DNA of 64,000 nucleotides. Source: Tetragonia tetragonoides (lineage: Eukaryota; Streptophyta; Magnoliopsida; Caryophyllales; Aizoaceae). The stretch spans positions 9,520,001-9,584,000 of the forward strand of contig CM076147.1 in NCBI GenBank assembly GCA_038025085.1, written 5' to 3'. Both the position numbers and the translations under genes were made by a program. Positions 1 through 10,668 of the stretch are shown here, piece by piece (position 1 is the first letter of the stretch; every line of letters begins with the position of its first letter). Below the pieces are notes generated by a model that made no database searches, was not told where the DNA came from, and saw only the letters and a program-made list of their open reading frames with translations.

Positions 1-1139
1 TATTAATTGGTTCATCACAAGCATCACAACATTTATTATTGACCATTATTTAGACATGCATTCGATTGGCAAGTTGAGCATTACAACAACTAGACATGCT
101 TATTTACAGAATTGAAAGACAATATTTAGTAAGCAATAAAAGACATGATAGGCATGATATCTACATCATGACTACTAGAAAATAAACAGTTAAGCAATTA
201 ATTTAATTTGAGCCCTCAGGAGTTAGTACCTGAACTATAGGCTATTTAGCAATTGAATAGTAAAGTAAGATCTCAAGTAAAGAAAGAGGGGGAAGCTAAA
301 TGTTAATACTCCTGAGAATAGAGGTTGTCAGCTGTAGACTGTGTGATTTGAAGTGACGGAGGAGGCTCGTATTTATAGGCAAAGGAATAGGGTTGGGCGG
401 GTGAAGAATGGCCGAAATTTGGAGACCGAGCTTGAAAAAGACGAGCCTCAGAAGACCCAGCAAGCGCCGCTAGCGGCTCTGGGATATCTCTCAGCGCCGT
501 TGGCGGCACTGGCGAGCGCCGCTGGCCACAGCCGCCGGTGGCAGTGAGCCTTGAGCCTGCCACATGAACTTTGTCGGGCCATATCTCACTCGTTTGGGCT
601 CCAAATTGGATGATTTAAGATGTGTTGGAAATCTTATTGATTTTAGCTTCAAATGACTTTCGTTTCAGGCCCAAATATTTTGTGGATCTCGAGATATACC
701 CGAAAGCGTAAGGAGAAGTCAGTTTTGGAGTACGCATCAATGTTGGGCTCGTAATTCTTGGTTGGTGGTGTGGGCTCATGATATGTCATTGGAAAGCTAT
801 TTGAATAAGGAATCCAGAAATATAAAGCTCACAAACTAAATCATCCGAATGAACACCCAAATTGGACTGGAATCACGGTCTATAGTATTCGGCTACATCT
901 GTTTTGACCCTTAACTTCGTTTGGCCATAACTCTTAGGTGTGGAATCGTATTTGGACACGGAAGGAAGCAATGGAATGCTCTTGAAAGGGGATTTTAAAT
1001 TAAGTGGAAATGGAAGAAACTTTCATAAGACTTGAGATCTCATTTACTTAACAAAGCATAATAGTACACAGGTACATAAATTACTCATTTCATCATTGGG
1101 CATTTGGGGACATCTGATGACACTTTTTTAGCGTCTACA
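1..1139 (-). repeat. Partial LTR of a gypsy (Tat-like) element, left part outside window
   Basis: Read on the minus strand, an LTR starts at 1139 with TGTAGACGC, a common start of Tat-type plant LTRs, and runs off the left edge. A TATAAATA box lies at 370-377 (minus). The piece breaks a copia gag frame exactly at 1139/1140, so it is a later insertion. The expected 5-bp target duplication would be CTAGT (1140-1144), but its partner is outside the window. GC-rich CAGCGCCG-like blocks at about 460-540 recall those in the Tat element further right. LTR identity is inferred from the ends and TATA box, because no coding part is visible. Confidence 0.55.
370..377 (-). promoter_or_regulatory. TATA box of the partial LTR
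   Basis: TATAAATA on the minus strand inside the left-edge LTR, in the position expected of an LTR promoter. The call rests only on sequence similarity to the TATA boxes of the other LTRs in this window. Confidence 0.45.
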
Positions 1140-1281
1140 CTAGTTGTACTGCCAGAGGTGCTCCAATTTCAACTACTTCCCACAGATCATGAACACGGAG
1201 TATTGTTTTCATTCTAATACTCCAAAAATCATAATTTTCTCCCGAAAAAGTTGGGACAATATTTTGGTTTTGTGAAGTCAT
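1140..1281 (-). pseudogene. Copia gag N-terminus, truncated by LTR insertion
   Basis: A start codon at 1281 (minus) opens a frame beginning MTSQNQNIVPTFSGENYDFW and continuing with RMKTILRVHDLWEVVEIG. This is the N-terminal signature of plant Ty1/copia gag (DUF4219/Retrotran_gag_2 region), which packages element RNA in virus-like particles. The frame stops at 1139, where foreign LTR sequence begins, so about 47 residues remain. The primer-binding site and the end of the 5' LTR lie just upstream (1407-1519), in the order expected for a minus-strand element. It is not functional. Confidence 0.7.
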
Positions 1282-1406
1282 GGTGGGTGATTTTTTTGTA
1301 TATGTGAGCTAGATTTTTTTTTTTGGTACAAGTGTTGTACAGGAAGAAAAAAATTATTTTGTACAAGGGAGGATAGCACTTAGTATAGTGTCAATTGGTT
1401 CAACAT

Positions 1407-1419
1407 GGCTCTGATACCA
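1407..1419 (-). other. Primer-binding site, initiator tRNA-Met type
   Basis: The minus strand reads TGGTATCAGAGCC, the classic sequence complementary to the 3' end of plant initiator tRNA-Met used by copia elements. It lies two bases inside the LTR edge (CA end at 1422-1423 on the minus strand). It orients this copia fragment on the minus strand. Confidence 0.8.
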
Positions 1420-1421
1420 GT

Positions 1422-1519
1422 TGTTGGAAATTTAGTACATAGTACAGATTGGTTTTGTACTAAATTTAGGAATTAGTACATAAACATAGTACTAAATGTA
1501 GAGTTGAACGGAAGAATAA
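1422..1519 (-). repeat. Fragment of copia 5' LTR
   Basis: On the minus strand the LTR ends ...CCAACA just before the primer-binding site. Only about 100 bases remain before a Helitron-type end begins at 1520. They include several copies of GTACTA/TAGTAC-like words. The truncation is explained by the Helitron insertion. Confidence 0.5.
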
Positions 1520-1610
1520 TCTATAACTTATACTAAAACAACAATCGCTGATGTCATCAATGCTGACGTGGCAGCCTCTGGTGCAATATTTTCCCGCCTA
1601 AATGCTTGCT
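1520..1610 (+). mobile_element. Helitron-type 5' terminus, copy 1
   Basis: Starts TCTATAACTTATACTAAAAC immediately after an A, as plant Helitrons do (TC start, insertion between A and T). About 90 bases of this end recur at 2260 and, on the minus strand, at 42,392. The shared part includes TGATGTCATCA, a TGACGTGGC bZIP-like core and TTTTCCCGCC (1589-1598), a match to the E2F consensus. No Rep/helicase coding is visible, so it is non-autonomous. The matching 3' end may be the one at 38,108, but that pairing is inference. Confidence 0.55.
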
Positions 1611-1730
1611 GCTGAATCTGGAAAGCCCGCTTAAAGGAAGGTAAAAGAATAAAACAACTCATCTATCGCTAGATTAATTACTCCTTTGGAAACTGGAGTC
1701 TCGATTCTTTCGTTTTCCCATGGAAATTGA

Positions 1731-1733
<3 letters not shown>

Positions 1734-1828
<95 letters not shown>
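1734..1828. repeat. (CT)n followed by (TA)n microsatellite
   Basis: CT repeats run from 1734 to 1802, followed by TA repeats to 1828. They lie in the 5'UTR-like part of the first duplicated copy; the second copy has a shorter CT tract and no TA tract. Confidence 0.95.
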
Positions 1829-2259
1829 CCTCCTCTCTTTGTCGTTTTCAATTTGCTCTCCCCTTATTTCTACTAAAACAACAAAATTTGGTGTTCAATT
1901 TCTTCTTCTGTAATCCGTTGTAGCCTTATGGCTGCGTTTGTGCTTCATTCTTCATAAGCTTCGGGGTATGAAAATTGCTAATCTAAATTTACGAGTATGT
2001 GATGATGGAGTAATTGCTAATTTCAAAAATTTTGGGTGGGATGGGATTTTGCTTCTTTGCCAATGCTCCGTCGTTGTCGCCCCGCCGTTTGCCACCCATC
2101 TGTCAATTTATGTCCCTCTCTCCTCTCTCGAAAAACCCCAATTTTCTAGGGTTTCGATTGCCTGACATCATTAGCTAGGGGTTTGTGCGAGGTTTTTGAT
2201 TAATTGAAGCCCCATTTTGTTCTGGTGATCGACCGCTGGCTGCTCAGAGGTAAGAATAA

Positions 2260-2345
2260 TCTATAACTTATACTAAAACAATAACCGCTGATGTCATCAA
2301 TGCTGACGTGGCGGCCTCTGATGCAATATTTTCCCGCCTGAATGC
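2260..2345 (+). mobile_element. Helitron-type 5' terminus, copy 2
   Basis: Second copy of the terminus at 1520, beginning TCTATAACTTATACTAAAAC after an A, with its own TTTTCCCGCC at 2329-2338. It was created by the tandem duplication or by insertion of one copy next to another. Confidence 0.5.
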
Positions 2346-2470
2346 TTGCTGCTGAATCTGGAAAGCCCGATTAAAAGAAGGTAAAAGAATGAAACGACTC
2401 ATCTATCGCTAGATCAATTACTCCTTTGGAAACTGGAGTCTCGATTCTTTCGTTTTCCCATGGGAATTGA

Positions 2471-2511
<41 letters not shown>

Positions 2512-2919
2512 TCAATTTGCTCTCCCCTTATTTCTACTAAAACAACAAAATTTGGTGTTCAATTTCTTCTTCTGTAATCCGTTGTAGCCTTATGGCTGCG
2601 TTTGTGCTTCGTTCTTCATAAGCTTCGGGGTATGAAAATTGCTAATCTAAATTTACGAGTATGAGATGATGGAGTAATTGCTAACTTCAAAATTTTTTGG
2701 TGGGATGGGATTTTGCTTCTTTGCCAATGCTCCGTCGCTGTCGCCCCGCCGTTTGCCACCCATCTGTCAATTTATGTCCCTCTCTCCTCTCTCGGAAAAC
2801 CCCAATTTTCTAGGGTTTCGATTGCCTGACATCATTCGCTAGGGGTTTGTGCGAGGTTTTCGATTAATTGAAGCCCCATTTTGTTCTGGTGATCGACCGC
2901 TGGCTGCTCAGAGGTAAGA

Positions 2920-5740
2920 TTTAAACTTTTTACAAGCTCTTTTGCCCCATTTGATTCAAAATTGTAAATTTTCTTCAAGTTATCTGGGCTCTGTTTTATG
3001 GAATCGAAACTCCTTTCATTTCTTGGCTCAATCTTGGTCAATTTTAATTTTTCTAGATTCGAACATTTCTAGATTCATTCGATTTTCTTTTCTCCTGTTT
3101 TGTTATTGTTTGAAGGTGAGGATATTGCCAGGTTGAGCTGGAAATTTCATGGGGTTCCTTCATTCTTTTGGTTTGCTACTTTCATGATATTACCATGTTG
3201 AAATGACGTTTTTTTTTGGAGTAGGGGAGAGAATTTCAGATATTTTCTACAGTTGGAAATTGAATCATGTTTCATATTTTATTCGTATCTCTGGCAAATA
3301 ACTAGATTGGGGGAAAGACCAAACAAATAAGAAAATGACTGAAAAAGTGATGGGTTTTCCAGGTTTAAAGTTTGAATGATGAACAAAAGATGAGGCATAA
3401 CTGGGGGTCAGTGGCTGTTCGTTCAGTTCAGTAGGCTTGGATTAACATGTTATAACTATGTTTATATATTTTGAGAAGAGTGTTTGATGTTGATGCCATT
3501 GATATGCACTTACTTGAGCAATGAGTATACAGATCAACTGCCATTGATGTTAATGCTTAATTATGTGAGAAATTTGATTGTGGAGTTTGTGTATGGAAAA
3601 TGTGTACTCTAAGGTAGATCTATCATATCACTAAAAAAAAGGTAGGTCTATCATAAACTTATTACCAAGTCTGAATTTCTATCATTATCTGAGGCACTGG
3701 CTCTACTAATTTTCTTCAGTACTTGAGGCTAGGGAATGGCTACTGTTTTTATTCAGTGCCGGAGGCGGTGACTGAGATACAAAGTAGAACTGGTTAAGAA
3801 AGATCCAACTTGCTGCTTTATCTTCAATTATGTTTCGAAATTGAGATGTTCAATTTATTTATGCGAGCAATTCATTTTGGAATGTAATAGGATTTTTTTT
3901 GTCTTGCTCGAGATGTCCCATACTGAGATGTTCCTCTTTTCTATTTTTCCTACCTTTTTAAAATGTGGTTCTCCTGCCACAGATCCATCTAAACCAACTA
4001 ATGGAGGCTTTTATTGTGCCATGCAGTATTTTCTAATATATGTCTATGCCTATTCACATGTAATCCTAAACCCCACCTTAGGTTCAAATCTCAAGCACTA
4101 AGATGTTGTCATACTCATCATGGTTGTATGCTTGTATCCACTAAGGATTATCTGGCACCCAAATATCTTCTGTGTGCTGCTGCTATAAGAGTTCTCATGA
4201 GGCAAGAGAACAATTTCTTCTCTGTTAAAGCTTCATTCTTGAAAATTTAGGGTCTCAAAGTAGGGTTCCTTTACCTGTAGTGAGTATTTGTTTTGATTCC
4301 AGTTTAAAGGAGACACATAGACCAATGCGCACAGGTTTCCGTTCAAGGGGCGAGTTTTAGTAGGTTGTGAGACCAGTTATGATAAGTTCACAAGTACGTC
4401 AATAGGAGGCAAGTAACATTCTTTGCTGATCATGAGGGATGTCAATCCATGAATGTGATCCATTTTTCTCTTCATTTACTTGGTCGATGAAATTAATTTT
4501 GACTTACCTAATCATGCGCTTACAGGTTACTTTTTTTTTTGTTTTTGTACAAGTCAATCACTAATTTGGACCATGGCTCTCAACCGATAAAAGTCGGGGC
4601 ACACACACGCCATCAGCCTGGATCAAGTCTTTTATATTTTAGGGGCAGCATAACAACCCAAGCTCTCCTTATATGCTGATGTATTACTGTTGCTGCCTAT
4701 TGCTGTTATGTTACTGATGTGTAGTTGTTGTTAGATTGTTGTTGGTGTCGCACTACAGTTGTTGTCTTCTATTGCGTCTAAGCACCAATTGCGTTGCTTC
4801 ACACTTCACATTTTTCTTTACTTTCTCATCTCCTTTGAAATTTATTCACAGGACCTACTACATGCTGTTGAGTGATCTTGCAGAAAGGTCTACAAATTGG
4901 GAATATATGGAGTACATATTGTTCAAATGTTGTTGAAGTTTGTTTCTTTGGTAAAATTTGAAAGGATCTTTGTCATGTAATTGATGTTTTTGTGCTTGAA
5001 AACATATTTTGAATGCAACTCTCATCTCTTCTTCAGAGCTTTTTGTGATAAAAAGTCTTGAACATTAGGGAGGCAAAAATCTTGGTTGATTGATATGCAA
5101 AGTAAGGACAACAGATGGAGGAACATGGTGCTCAACTGAAAATACTAACAATTCAAATAGACAAGTCACAAGAGAGTTATAAGAGCTGAATTTGTTCAGG
5201 AAATATAAACTTGCCTTTCTCTTAGTATGTTCATGTATTAGTCTGCTGTATTTACTTTTGCCATAGGTGTAGTCTCATATATAGGCATATGGCTAATCTG
5301 GTAGTTGCTTTTGTTTATAAAAGTTCACCTAATATAAAATAATAATAAAATTGAAAAATTCTTACCAACTGCAATGAAGCTGGGTAAGCTCAAGCTGCTA
5401 GAATATATGCCCGTAGATAATTATAATATTTAACTATTGAGTTTGGGGGCATGCGATAAAAACGCAGTGTTGCCAACTTGCAAGTGTACTTTGGACGAAA
5501 ATACTAAATACTTGTAATTTGCTAATATTGTTAAAAGGTAAATTGTATACTTCCTTTTGGAAATGAGAAAAGAAATTTATTTATTTACTTACTTTATTGA
5601 TAAGCTATTTATTTTTTGTAAGGAGAATATCATAACATTGGCTATACTACAGGAAATAATATTTGTTTATAAATTCTCCTATGCACATACTTCATTAGGC
5701 ATTTACGATTTATTTTTGATAGGGTTGGTATTTGTTCAAT
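2920..5740. other. No recognisable gene; intron-like AT-rich sequence
   Basis: After the splice-donor-like GTAAGA at 2914-2919 the sequence is T-rich and intron-like, with only short open frames and no conserved domain I can recognise. If the two Helitron-type ends flanking it are real, it would be captured host gene sequence (5'UTR plus first intron). That is inference. I see no RNA gene or clear repeat in it. Confidence 0.4.
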
Positions 5741-5749
5741 AGTTATACA

Positions 5750-7510
5750 GTGCAACCGAGCCCCTCCCCACCGTGTCTCCCCCCCTTCCCACCGACCCCA
5801 CACCCTCCACCCCCCCGGCTGCCGCACCCCATGTCGCCCCTCCCCCTCCTCCCCCCTCACCACCAAAATCACCCACCCACAACATGACTACCCGTGGGCA
5901 AGACGGGATCTTCAAACCCCGCAAAATTTTCACCCTCCACACCACTTCTTCACCCACCACCTTACCCTCTCCCCTCCCTCGCTCTCATGTCCAGGCATTA
6001 AAAGACCATCACTGGCGGGCTACTATGCAGTCAGAATATGATGCTTTAATTAAAAATAACACTTGGGACTTGGAAGCCCGACCTCCAGGGGTTAATGTGG
6101 TTCATTCAATGTGTCTTTTCAAGCATAAATTCAACTCTGATGGTTCTCTTGAGCGGTATAAGGCCCGCATGGTTGCTAATGGTAAATTTCAGCGTCCCGG
6201 TATTGACTGTGACGAGACTTTCAGCCCGGTGGTCAAACCAGCGATCGTCCGTACTGTCCTCAGTCTGGCTCTATCCCATGCCTGGCCTATTCACCAGCTC
6301 GATGTCAATAATGCCTTCCTCCATGGTCATTTGCAAGAAACAGTTTATATGCATCAGCCCCCCGGCTTTGTTGATCCCGCCCATCCTGACTATGTTTTCC
6401 GCCTACGGAAGTCTCTGTATGGCCTCAAACAAGCTCCGCGGGCCTGGGTCAGTGGTATGCAGATTATGTGACTCGTGTTGGCTTCTCCAACAGCAAGTCC
6501 GATACATCTTTGTTCATCTATCGCCATGGGTCTGACATAGCTTATTTACTGCTTTATGTTGATGATATTGTTATTATTGCCTCTTCTGACACTTTCCTGC
6601 AGTGCATCACTGCTTCTGTCAGTTATGAGTTTGCCATGACCGACCTTGGACCTCTCCATTATTTCCTCGGTATCACGGCCACTCGCAACTCTCACGGTCT
6701 ATTCTTGTCCCAACACAAATATGCCCTTGAGATCCTTGATCGTGCCGGAATGTCAGATTGCAAGCCCTGCCTCACTCCCGTGGACATCAAGTCCAAGCTT
6801 GGTCCGTCCACCGGCCCCTCGGTCTCCGAACCGGAGCTCTACCGTCGCTTAGTCTGCAGTATCTCACATTCACTCGCCCTGACATCTCCTATGCAGTGCA
6901 ACAGATTTGCTTGTTCATGCATGACCCCCGGGAACCTCACCTAGGGGCTCTCCAGCGAATCATTCTCTATATTTAGGGTACTCTCGAGTATGGTCTTCAG
7001 TTATATCCCTCGGCGACCACTGGCCTCATTGCCTACTCTGACACCGATTAGGCAGGGTGCCCGGACTCTCGTTGATCCACTTCTGGTTACTGCATCTTCC
7101 TAGGTGACAATTTGCTCTCTTGGTCGTCCAAACGCCAAGGCACAGTCTCCCTCTCCAGTGCCGAAGCTAAATACTGGGGTATCGCCAATGTTGTTGCTGA
7201 GACTTGTTGGTTGCGCAACTTGCTCCTTGAGTTGTGCTGCCCTGTTACTCGAGCCACTCTTTTAGATTGTGATAATGTTTGTGCAATCTATCTTTCCACT
7301 AACCCTGTGCAGCACCAGCGGACCAAACACATTGAGATTGACATTCACTTAGTCCGTGAAAAGGTCGCCCTTTGTCAGGTTTGTGTTTTTCACGTACCAT
7401 CTAGCTCCCAGTACGCAGATATTTTTACCAAGGGCCTTCCTACAACTCTGTTCAATGACTTTCGCTACAGTCTGAGTGTCCATTTACCTCCCGCTACGAC
7501 TGCGGGGGTG
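5750..7510 (+). pseudogene. Decayed Ty1/copia pol: reverse transcriptase and RNase H
   Basis: The first frame (to about 6470) carries a Pro-rich linker and then copia RVT_2: [28 protein letters not shown], the [11 protein letters not shown] block and [12 protein letters not shown]. The frame shifts near 6440 and continues 6468-6850 with LLLYVDDIVI (catalytic YVDD) and FLGITATR. A second shift near 6850 and stops near 6976, 7050 and 7076 interrupt the RNase H part, which resumes at 7112 with LSWSSKRQGTVSLSSAEAKY and ends with the KHIEIDIH...FTKGLP block at 7513. Gag, protease and integrase are missing on the left, so the element is 5'-truncated and dead. A 3' LTR follows directly. Confidence 0.9.
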
Positions 7511-7717
7511 TGATAGATAATGTAATTAAATAGGAATATTGTAAATATAAATTCCTATTAGACTTTTGTATACAGGCCCGTTACTCTGTAACCCAGTCTT
7601 ACTGTGGCCTAGTTTGTACTCAGTATATATTGAAAATAATATACAGGCAGCCCCGAAAGGGGAATTACCACAATTCACAAACAAAAGCTTCGGCTACTAA
7701 AGGTCAGATTCCAACAT
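7509..7717 (+). repeat. Probable 3' LTR of the copia fragment
   Basis: A G-rich polypurine tract (GCGGGGGTG) ends at about 7509, followed by TGATAGATAATG. The LTR could end at ...TTCCAACA near 7717 or at an earlier CA. The right edge is uncertain because the 5' LTR is gone. It contains GCCCCGAAAGGGGA, a small inverted repeat (about 7650-7665). Confidence 0.5.
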
Positions 7718-7942
7718 TTATTTGTCAACAAGTCATAATCTCAATTTGATGATGTTAATATGATAATAGTCACCAGCAAGAAACACATATTACATCAACC
7801 ACATTCAGATTACTTTGAACTTCATTAAAGAAATTTTTTGGTAGCGGATAGGATATTATGATGGCCATGATCAATTCATCCACAATCTATTTCATAAGAA
7901 AAATCCTAGGTAGAAGTACTTAGCACCTAAATGGTATTAAAC

Positions 7943-9411
7943 TGTAGACACCCTAATCGGTTCTCATCCCTGGCACCGCAAATCCCGATGATGATGGTAA
8001 TGGGATAACATGGATGTAAGTAGAAAAGGACATTGCATGGAAATCTAGACCAAGATCCTTGAAACCTTAGTCTTTGGATAGCCCTTGTCATAAGGATTCC
8101 AACGCCTTTGACCTTGCCTCAATCAGGCTCCCAGATCAAGAGATATCGCGTCTTAAAGATTTGGGTCAAAACCGCAATCCCGACCCCCTGGGTCAGCCCA
8201 ATGGCAATTTCGTAATTTACTGAGCACAAAAAGTCAAAAAACACTAGCCACGCGCGCACCTCTGGGTCGAGCAGCTGACGCTGTTAGCCCGGCAGCACAC
8301 GCGTGACAGCGGGGGCCCTCAGGCCAGTCGCTAGGCCTGTTTTTTGGCTGGGCCTAGTTTCGGCACCGGGTTTGCAACCCTAGGCCCCTAATTCCGTCCC
8401 CTAAATCTATAAATACCCTCTTTTGACAGAGGTTGGTCAGTTTATAATTTTGAGAGCAATTTGAGAGCACAAATACCCCAAATCATAGAGAATTCAGATT
8501 TTGAAGACTCAAGCAAGCCATTGCACCCAACCTAACACCCAAGATTGAAGAGCAATTCCAATTCTTTTAGTCTCGTTCGAATAGAACGTCCAGGTTAACC
8601 ATCCTGAGGGCCTAAATCTTTTATTAAATCTCTTCTTTATTGTTTATAATCTTGTTTTATCTAACTTTTGATTATGGTGGAACAATTATGCATGCTTTGA
8701 CCCTTGTAAATAATTATGCATGTTAGTTTAATTTAAAGTTTACATCTTTTTATTGGTTTATGCAAGTTTGCATCTTTTTATTGTTTGTGCATGCATGTAG
8801 CAACCTCCTAGGTTTATTTTAGCATAAAGTTAATATTTTTGCATTGTTCTTCTATTGAAGTTACTAACAAATTTATTGATGTGCATATGCAATGTTTGGC
8901 GCGTTTAGCAAAGTGTGGTAGGTTGGAGCGTTAAATTATTGCTCGTATCTCTTATTTGCGTTTGATAAATAGTATGCATGCAAATTGGATAATATGTGCC
9001 AAGTGATAACAGTAGGTAATTTGGTTGTCTTTAACCCGCCTAGCTAATTTTAGGACCTTGGACGACCGGAATTGTATGGAACCATATAGCATAAATAAAT
9101 ATTTGACATGGATAGACTTAGTAGAGGTCGCTAATTCGGGCGATTTAGATGAGATTCGTTTTGTTTATTTCGTACCTACACCCCTGAACTCAATATTTAG
9201 CCCCATGGGTATGAGTCAATTCCCAATAGGAATTGGGTGCACTTTTTGATGGTTTTCAATTGTTTCCTAAAAATTGGTGGCGGCTTCATTGCTTGCAAAT
9301 TGTTATTCCCCGTTATACTTGAATTTAAATTGCATATGACGTATTATTTAAGAACCATTAATTTCCAACTAAATATTTCAATAGGCACCGAAAGGGCGAG
9401 GGGTTCTTACA
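7943..9411 (+). repeat. 5' LTR of Tat-type element
   Basis: 1,469 bp, beginning TGTAGACACC and ending TTCTTACA, with a TATAAATA box at 8408-8415. It aligns end to end with 32562-34040 but differs at about ten of the first 140 bases by eye. Confidence 0.95.
8408..8415 (+). promoter_or_regulatory. TATA box in 5' LTR
   Basis: TATAAATA followed by a C/T-rich stretch. The same box is at 33030-33037 in the 3' LTR. It is the likely promoter for the genomic RNA of the element. Confidence 0.65.
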
Positions 9412-9412
9412 G

Positions 9413-9431
9413 TGGCGACTTCACTGGGAAC
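9413..9431 (+). other. Primer-binding site of Tat-type element
   Basis: TGGCGACTTCACTGGGAAC begins one base after the 5' LTR, where the tRNA primer for minus-strand DNA binds. TGGCGAC... is typical of Tat/Ogre elements. I do not assign the tRNA with certainty (tRNA-Arg is the usual primer reported for the group). Confidence 0.7.
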
Positions 9432-10668
9432 AATTAACAAGAGGGTGTAATTCGAACACCTATCCATGTCAATAATTTAGTTTAGCTAGTTGGTTCAATT
9501 ACCGTATGTGTTTATATTCTTCGCTTTGCATCCATATCATTCATATTGCATGCGTTATCATCGCAAGATGTCGAAAGACATCACCACACCATAAACAGGA
9601 ATTACCCTTTGGAGCATTGTCTATGACTTAGGCCAGTGACCCACTAGGTCCGAATTACCTTTGCATATAGTCTTGTTCCACCCCATGGCATTTACATGTT
9701 TCCATTCGAGATATGTAAAACGGTACGTTTAGTTTTACTATGCATCCTATAGATGACGAAATGCATCCGGTCGTGGGTTACCTTATACAACCATAGATTG
9801 TGTCAAGATATTGCATTTAGTCTTATAGTCCATATCAAGCTGCTAATTGATTTACTTGCTATATTATGGTTGATTATTTCCTTACTATGTGATTAGTTTC
9901 CATAGAATATTAAGACTAGATCCCCCCTTAGGATTTTCTTGAGTCTAGCTTTGGGAAGGATTCCCTTTTGTGTGCTTGTGCGTTTTGTCAGGTTTACAAA
10001 TAGAGTCTAGGATCTTTTCTTTTTTTTGGAAATAGAATCCATGTATGACTCCGATGATGCTAGTGACCATGTTACGGAAACGTTCTTTTCCATATGAATT
10101 ATATTGCATGCAAATAATATATTCCCGTCAATGATCTTTCACAAAATAAAAAAGAGTCTTACTTTATTCTCTTAAAGCAAGTCAATAGTATATTTTCCTT
10201 TCTTAAATTCGGGAATTATATCCCAAATGCAAGTCAAGAGTATAATTTTTTTTAATTCTATAGAGTCGAAAAGATCAATGACTAGAATATATTATTTACA
10301 TAAAATCGCGTCTCTCCTAAAAATCTCCATGTTGAGGAATAATACTAGATTCTTTTCCCATATTTGTTTTTTAAAATAAAGTCTTTCTTTTGTGGAGCTT
10401 TCCATTTATTTTTTATTTTCTTAAACGGGCCCTTTTTACGTCCAGAATTGGTAAGAGTAAAGATCAAAGTCCTAGGAAGTGGGATAGGGACGAGTCCAAC
10501 AAGAGATTGATCCGCAAGTTGTCATTCGAACCTTCACCGCAAGCACAGTTCGTGGGCCCTATTTGGCTCGAGCACCTTCGCACACCGCCATTGTCACCTC
10601 ATACCTCGCCACCCGATTCACCTAAGTGCACTATGTCTGGAGATACTGAGAGAACCGCTGACTAAAAG
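9432..10668 (+). other. Leader between PBS and gag
   Basis: About 1.2 kb without a convincing gene. Short open stretches near 10,390-10,665 end MSGDTERTAD followed by TAA at 10663-10665, two codons before the gag ATG. Since Tat gags often begin upstream of this point, that TAA may be a nonsense mutation inside the original gag N-terminus. Confidence 0.5.

Larger units (their letters stand above)
1513..2919 (+). repeat. Tandem duplication, two copies of about 0.7 kb
   Basis: The segment 1513-2255 is repeated at 2253-2919 with a period of about 740 bases. Both copies start AGAATAATCTATAAC and end with CAGAGGTAAGA, and they join at a short GGTAAGA/AAGAATAA overlap. They differ in the length of a (CT)n tract (1734-1802 versus 2474-2507), in a (TA)n tract present only in copy 1 (1803-1828), and at scattered bases. 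Each copy ends with a pyrimidine-rich 5'UTR-like segment and a splice-donor-like AG-GTAAGA. Confidence 0.9.

Noticed and set aside
5642..5960. Antisense Gly/Trp-rich open frames over the C-rich copia linker
   Set aside because: Reverse complement of a Pro-rich gag-pol linker; no independent support.
9025..9249. 75-codon frame repeated at 33655-33879
   Set aside because: It is the same LTR sequence in both LTRs of the Tat element, not a conserved gene.
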